Source of the DNA: 2-12-FULL-40-12 sp964518135
Lineage (GTDB): Bacteria > Patescibacteriota > Minisyncoccia > Minisyncoccales > 2-12-FULL-40-12
Reading direction: 5' to 3'
Length of the DNA: 7,978 nucleotides
Assembly: GCA_964518135.1 (NCBI GenBank)
Contig: CAZFEY010000030.1
Location: forward strand, 1-7,978
Shown here: piece by piece, positions 4,372-7,978 of the stretch
Position numbering within the stretch: the stretch's first letter is position 1
Layout: the number at the start of each line of letters is the position of its first letter
The notes under the pieces: model-generated
Database searches by the model: none
Told to the model about the DNA's origin: nothing
Seen by the model: only the letters and a program-made list of their open reading frames with translations
Translations under genes and position numbers: made by a program

Positions 4372-5874
4372 ATGTTAAAAACAACAAAAAAGAGAAAAAT
4401 AAAGGTGCGGACAGAAAGAAAAAGCAAAATGTTGAGTAAAAAAAAGAATAAAAAAATTCTTGTAAGTCCACATAAAGAAAATAAGCCTTTAAATAACCAT
4501 ATCGTTAATTCGATAGAATCTTCTTCTAAACAAATCACGGGCGATATTAAAAAAACGAGAGTGAGAGTCATTGGTGTTGGGGGAGGTGGCGGTTCTATAG
4601 TTTCAGAATTGGCTTCCAAGGTGCAGAAAGCGACTTTTGTTGTCGCAAATACTGATTCGCAAGCATTAAAGTCGATAAACAAAAAGGCGAGCAAATTTCA
4701 GTTTGGACAAAGCTTGACCCGAGGACTAGGCACTGGCACAAAAGGAGATATAGCAGAATTAGCCTCTCAAAACGATAGAGAAAAAATAAAGAAACTTTTA
4801 AACGATCAAGATTTATGCATTTTCGTTGCATGTCTAGGAGGAGGAACGGGTTCTGGAGCAGTACCTGTTTTTGCGAAAATAGCAAGAAGTTTGGGGGGGA
4901 TAAGCTATGGTATTTTTACTTTGCCTTTCAAGTTTGAAGGAGAGAAAAAAATGCAACTCGCGATAGAAGCTTTGGATAAATTGAAACCCAATCTAAACGC
5001 CATTTCTATAATTCCAAACGACAGAATTTTTCAGATCGTTGATAAAAGTACTCCATTAAAGAGCGCCCTTTCGGCGATTAATAAGCTTTTGGCAGATTCC
5101 CTAGAAGCTTTACTTGAAACTATTTATAGCCCAGGATTAATTAATATCGATTTTGCGGATTTAAAAACCGTCTTTGATGGCAGGGGAAGATTGGCCTATC
5201 TAAATACAGCAGAAGTTTCAAACACCGAGAACAACGATGAATTAGTAAAACAGATTCTACATTCACCTTTATATCCTTACACAATCAAGGGCGCTAAAAG
5301 TATTTTGTTTAATATGGCCAATGGTAGGGATTTAGAATTATCGGAAGTGTCGCAAATATCAAATATTGTTTCAGACGCTGTGAATAGACAGGCAAAAATT
5401 ATCATGGGCATTGCCCATGGTAATGCTCATGGCGGTGCGGCGAAGAAAGATCAAAAAGATGGAAAGATAAGAGTAACTATCTTGGCTACCGGGTGTGGTC
5501 AAAGAATTCTTACTGAACAATACAGCAAGCAAAATAATAAACCAGCTAGAACCAAAAAGAACAAAAAGATAATTAAAAAAATAAAAACTACAAAGCCTCA
5601 AAAACGCAACGTTGTAGTTAGTAAAAAACCCGCCAAAAAGAAACAGAACATTCGCAGTATAGACAAGAAGATCGCATCGCCTTTTTCAGGAATAACTCAA
5701 CAGAACGGAATTGTTAATACGCCACAAAGCGCAAAAGAAGAAAAAGTGGAAATAAAAGTCAGAAGGAATGGTTTAGATATACAAAAAAGCATTGAAGAGG
5801 AAGAAAAAGAGCTTATTTCACAGGAGAACAGGTGGGAATTGCCAGCTTTCTTGCGCAGAAAAAACAAAGAATAA
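4372..5874 (+). CDS. ftsZ: Divergent FtsZ (tubulin-like cell division GTPase) with basic N-terminal extension
   Basis: GTP-dependent polymer former of the division ring. Of 500 residues, 1-62 are a lysine/arginine-rich extension; the GTPase and activation domains span about 63-375. Visible motifs are VGGGGG (69-74), NTDSQAL (93-99), RGLGTG (117-122), the tubulin signature GGGTGSGA (156-163), LPFKFEG, IPNDR, and the T7 loop GLINIDFADLK with N258, D260 and D263 intact, so it should hydrolyse GTP. Residues 346-365 carry a Gly/His-rich and then charged insertion (IAHGNAHGGAAKK) where FtsZ normally has a short turn. Then come a linker of about 110 residues, mostly lysine-rich, and a C-terminal peptide (WELPAFLRRK) of the type that binds FtsA or SepF. 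No dcw-cluster genes adjoin it, so it may be a second FtsZ or a relocated sole copy. An internal ATG at 4429 (Met20) is an alternative start. Confidence 0.93.
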   Translation: MLKTTKKRKIKVRTERKSKMLSKKKNKKILVSPHKENKPLNNHIVNSIESSSKQITGDIKKTRVRVIGVGGGGGSIVSELASKVQKATFVVANTDSQALKSINKKASKFQFGQSLTRGLGTGTKGDIAELASQNDREKIKKLLNDQDLCIFVACLGGGTGSGAVPVFAKIARSLGGISYGIFTLPFKFEGEKKMQLAIEALDKLKPNLNAISIIPNDRIFQIVDKSTPLKSALSAINKLLADSLEALLETIYSPGLINIDFADLKTVFDGRGRLAYLNTAEVSNTENNDELVKQILHSPLYPYTIKGAKSILFNMANGRDLELSEVSQISNIVSDAVNRQAKIIMGIAHGNAHGGAAKKDQKDGKIRVTILATGCGQRILTEQYSKQNNKPARTKKNKKIIKKIKTTKPQKRNVVVSKKPAKKKQNIRSIDKKIASPFSGITQQNGIVNTPQSAKEEKVEIKVRRNGLDIQKSIEEEEKELISQENRWELPAFLRRKNKE

Positions 5875-5922
5875 GCAAGCTTGATTCTAACGAATAAAGC
5901 AAGCTTGATTCTAACGAATAAA
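5869..5922 (+). repeat. Tandem array B: two and a part units beginning at the ftsZ stop codon
   Basis: Units are at 5869-5891 (23 bases) and 5892-5915 (24); a third partial copy (GAATAAA) ends at 5922. Each full unit reads GAATAA(A)GCAAGCTTG followed by ATTCTAAC. The first supplies the final GAA codon and TAA stop of ftsZ. The core CAAGCTTG is a perfect 8-base palindrome (5876-5883 and 5900-5907), so the two copies can pair in RNA as an 8-pair stem with a 16-base loop. Unlike array A, no T-run follows, so standard termination is doubtful. Confidence 0.9.
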
Positions 5923-5938
5923 TTAAAGTAGATTGGTT

Positions 5939-6844
5939 ATGGAAAATATTGTCAAAAAAGCGATAGTGCCAATAGCCGGAATGGGAACAAGGTTTTTACC
6001 GCTCTCTACGGTTTTACCAAAAGAACTTTGGCCTTTAGCGGATTTTCCGGCAATTCAATATATCATCGAAGAGGCAAAAGATTCTGGAATACAAGAAATT
6101 ATCTTCGTTATTTCTTCGGACAAAAAAGCAGTTGTTGATTATCTAAATGTTCTATCCGGGAAGAAGAAGGTTGCTAATATGCCCAAGCTCGAAAAGATGT
6201 TAATGGAAAGGAAGAAAACAGACGCCCTTGAATCGCTAAGACAGCTTCAGGATTCAATGCAAGATTTAAGCTTTTCTTATGTTGTCCAAAAAAAACCACT
6301 CGGAGATGGAGACGCGGTTTTGCAAGCTGCGAAATTTGTTGGCGATGAGCCGGTAGCCGTTTTATTTGGAGACGATATAGTAGATGCGAAAATTCCTTGT
6401 CTTGCCCAGCTCTTCAGCGTTTTTAAAACTGGAGAGAAGCCGGTTCTGGCCTTGTATAGATTGCCGAAAGAAAAATTGAGTTCGTATGGCGTAGTAGATA
6501 TAGAGAAAATTGCCAATCGTCTTTATAAGATTAAAAATATTATTGAGAAACCGGCTATGGGTGAAGAGCCGTCTGATTTGGCTGTTGTCGGAAAGTATAT
6601 TCTAACACCAGAAGTTTTTTCGCACCTAAAGAAAATTACACCGGATAGAACTGGCGAGGTAAGATTGGCCGGTGCCTTTGATAGAATGATAAAAGACGAT
6701 AAAATAATATATGGTTATGAATTTGATGGAAAGTGGCTTGAGTGCGGGAGCAAACTTGATTGGTTGAAATCTAATTTCTATTTTTCTTTGAGACATCCAC
6801 AATACGGAGAATCTCTTAAAAATTTTGTAAAAGAAATACTATGA
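5939..6844 (+). CDS. galU: UTP-glucose-1-phosphate uridylyltransferase (GalU-type nucleotidyltransferase)
   Basis: Makes UDP-glucose from UTP and glucose-1-phosphate for glycans and envelope polysaccharides. The ATG at 5939 gives 301 residues, the usual length; a TTG at 5933 adds only two. Motifs in order: the nucleotide-binding AGMGTRFLP (13-21), PKEL (27-30), IQYIIEEA (39-46), VQKKPLGDGDAV (116-127), FGDD (143-146) with the metal-binding Asp, IIEKP (201-205), GEVRLAGAF (239-247) and the closing CGSKLDWLKSNF (269-280) with a conserved Lys272, then LRHPQYG. Compared with classical GalU, the usual His in GLGHAV is Asp125 and the DKP motif is DFP, so a closely related sugar nucleotidyltransferase specificity is possible. 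It follows array B with no clear ribosome-binding site, and its stop overlaps nnrD (ATGA). Confidence 0.91.
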   Translation: MENIVKKAIVPIAGMGTRFLPLSTVLPKELWPLADFPAIQYIIEEAKDSGIQEIIFVISSDKKAVVDYLNVLSGKKKVANMPKLEKMLMERKKTDALESLRQLQDSMQDLSFSYVVQKKPLGDGDAVLQAAKFVGDEPVAVLFGDDIVDAKIPCLAQLFSVFKTGEKPVLALYRLPKEKLSSYGVVDIEKIANRLYKIKNIIEKPAMGEEPSDLAVVGKYILTPEVFSHLKKITPDRTGEVRLAGAFDRMIKDDKIIYGYEFDGKWLECGSKLDWLKSNFYFSLRHPQYGESLKNFVKEIL

Positions 6845-7725
6845 ATCTAAAAGCCATAGAAATCACAAAGGACGTATTAAAAGAAATTTATAAAGAAAGG
6901 CCGCGAGATGCTAGAAGGTATCACTACGGTTTATTATTGATAATTGGTGGCTCTCAATTTTATTCTGGTCCTCCTGCTTTCGCAGGTTTATCAGCGTATA
7001 GGGCGGGAGTAGATGTGGTTAGGATTATTGCGCCCAAAAGAGCTGCGGATATTATTGCGTCTTTTAGCCCCCTTTTGGCGGCCTATCCATTGGAAGGTAA
7101 TTTATTAACAAAAGGACATTTAGCAACTTTGCTTTCAATGACTGAAGCGGCAAAGGCTGTGACGCATGGCAAAACAGCGGTTTTGATTGGGGGAGGACTA
7201 GGTAGGACAGAAGAGACACAGAAAACAATTATAGAGTATTTGTCCAATATAAATATTCCAGCCGTCATAGACGCAGATGCTATTCGTGCGGTGGCAGAAG
7301 CGCCAGAATGTTTTAGAGGAAAACCATTTTTGTTTACTTCTCATAATAGAGAATTTTCTATTTTAACCGGTAAAGATATCTACGAATCGCCAGAAGAGGA
7401 GAAAATAGAGACAGTGAAGAGAGAAGCAGAAAGATTACAGACAACAATATTATGGAAAGGCCCTGAAGATATTGTTTCTGACGGCAAAGAAGTCGCTATA
7501 AACCGAACAGGTTCTCCTTATATGTCAAAGGGAGGTACAGGAGATACGTTGGCTGGAATAGCTGGAGCGATAATGGCGCGAAATATTCCTGCTTTTGTAG
7601 CTGGTCAAGCGGCAGCATTCATCAATGGAAAAGCCGGAGAAGTAGCGGCTGAAAAATTAAAGGAGTCATTATATCCTACTGATATCATTGACGAGATTAC
7701 TAACGTTATAAATCAACCAGGCTAA
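6841..7725 (+). CDS. nnrD: ADP-dependent NAD(P)H-hydrate dehydratase
   Basis: Repairs the S form of hydrated NADH/NADPH by ADP- or ATP-dependent dehydration. The 294 residues form a complete ribokinase-like domain (YjeF C-terminal/CARKD family). Visible motifs are LLIIGGSQFYSGPPAFAGL (32-50), AYRAGVDVV (52-60), LIGGGLGRT (115-123), IDADAI (143-148), TSHNREFSILTG (166-177), LWKGPEDI (204-211) and the nucleotide-binding KGGTGDTLAGI (230-240) with the catalytic Asp235. The epimerase partner NnrE, often fused in front as an extra domain of about 200 residues, is absent here; the short N-terminus (about 28 residues) cannot contain it. The start overlaps the galU stop, and enolase begins 6 bases downstream, so all three genes may be one transcript. 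Confidence 0.93.
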   Translation: MNLKAIEITKDVLKEIYKERPRDARRYHYGLLLIIGGSQFYSGPPAFAGLSAYRAGVDVVRIIAPKRAADIIASFSPLLAAYPLEGNLLTKGHLATLLSMTEAAKAVTHGKTAVLIGGGLGRTEETQKTIIEYLSNINIPAVIDADAIRAVAEAPECFRGKPFLFTSHNREFSILTGKDIYESPEEEKIETVKREAERLQTTILWKGPEDIVSDGKEVAINRTGSPYMSKGGTGDTLAGIAGAIMARNIPAFVAGQAAAFINGKAGEVAAEKLKESLYPTDIIDEITNVINQPG

Positions 7726-7731
7726 TTTTTT

Positions 7732-7978
7732 ATGGGTGTAAAGACTAGCAAAATTAAATCCATAAAGGCCAGGGAGATTTTGGATTCAAGAGGAAATCCT
7801 ACTATTGAAGCGGAGTTGATAACCGATATTGGAGTATTTGTTTCGTCAGTTCCATCAGGAGCTTCTGTTGGTAAAAATGAAGCAATAGAATTAAGAGATG
7901 GCGGCGAAAGATACAGAGGAAAAGGCGTGTTAAAAGCGGTGAGTAATGTTAATAAAGTCATCGGTCCGAAATTAAAGG
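7732..7978 (+). CDS. eno: Enolase (phosphopyruvate hydratase), N-terminal part, cut by window end
   Basis: Converts 2-phosphoglycerate to phosphoenolpyruvate in glycolysis. Only 82 codons are visible, but the N-terminal domain is unmistakable: IKAREILDSRGNPTIEAEL (11-29), the mobile loop VPSGASVGKNEAIELRDGG, then GKGVLKAVSNVNKVIGP. The loop serine that binds the second Mg2+ is present, while the residue after Ala-Ser, usually Thr, is Val. The ATG at 7732 follows the nnrD stop after 6 T-rich bases and has no Shine-Dalgarno sequence. The catalytic lysine and metal-binding acidic residues lie beyond the window, so completeness cannot be judged. Confidence 0.97.
   Translation, partial: MGVKTSKIKSIKAREILDSRGNPTIEAELITDIGVFVSSVPSGASVGKNEAIELRDGGERYRGKGVLKAVSNVNKVIGPKLK

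Noticed and set aside
4212..4439. A 75-codon frame running from the repeat array into the ftsZ start region
   Set aside because: Its first third is merely the tandem repeat read as protein, the rest overlaps ftsZ in another frame, and it shows no domain. The 28-codon frame at 4279 is the better reading of this gap.
4268..5868. Mobile element carrying ftsZ between the two arrays
   Set aside because: There is no transposase, integrase, target-site duplication or terminal inverted repeat, and codon use looks like the neighbours. Direct-repeat recombination remains only a hypothesis.
7726..7731. T-run between nnrD and eno as a terminator
   Set aside because: No hairpin precedes it and the enolase start follows immediately.
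1..7978. Alternative genetic code with TGA as glycine
   Set aside because: TGA ends tgt, ybaB, greA and galU at the expected protein ends, three of them in ATGA overlaps, and no conserved frame reads through TGA.

Overview
The window looks like a chromosomal stretch from a bacterium of the Candidate Phyla Radiation (Patescibacteria), most likely Parcubacteria-like. The grounds are low-GC, very densely packed genes all on the + strand, three ATGA stop/start overlaps, and small divergent versions of housekeeping proteins. A CAP-type surface protein ending in asparagine-rich heptads and an FtsZ with a long basic N-terminus and a lysine-rich linker point the same way. TGA is a real stop here (tgt, ybaB, greA, galU), so the code is not the TGA=Gly code of Gracilibacteria and Absconditabacteria. 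The lineage is inferred from style; no rRNA or marker tree is available.

Layout. 1-353: 3' end of a probable extracellular CAP-domain protein. 372-2002: tgt (tRNA guanine/queuine transglycosylase), overlapping a membrane-anchored DUF192 protein. 2019-2032: a short GC-rich palindrome. 2047-3453: ybaB/ebfC-like gene, greA and an AlkD-type DNA glycosylase, tightly coupled. 3498-4205: LOG-family Rossmann protein. 4200-4267: tandem-repeat array that begins at the last codon of the LOG gene and can fold as a terminator. 4279-5874: a possible 28-residue membrane peptide, then a divergent FtsZ. 5869-5922: a second, related array that again begins at the last codon and stop of the preceding gene. 5939-7725: galU overlapping nnrD. 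7732-end: 5' part of enolase.

Function. The genes are mostly housekeeping: tRNA modification, transcript-cleavage rescue of RNA polymerase, nucleoid association, alkylation repair, cell division, UDP-glucose supply, NAD(P)H repair and glycolysis. There is no defence system, transposon, CRISPR array or RNA gene that can be supported.

The most unusual structures are the two stop-codon-anchored repeat arrays. They share an architecture (gaataa, then a CAAGYTTG core) and flank the small-peptide/FtsZ pair. Next come the FtsZ itself (basic tail, His/Gly-rich insertion coded partly by a DNA palindrome), a Tgt base pocket that resembles queuine-using enzymes at one position, and the near-absence of Shine-Dalgarno sequences at all starts.
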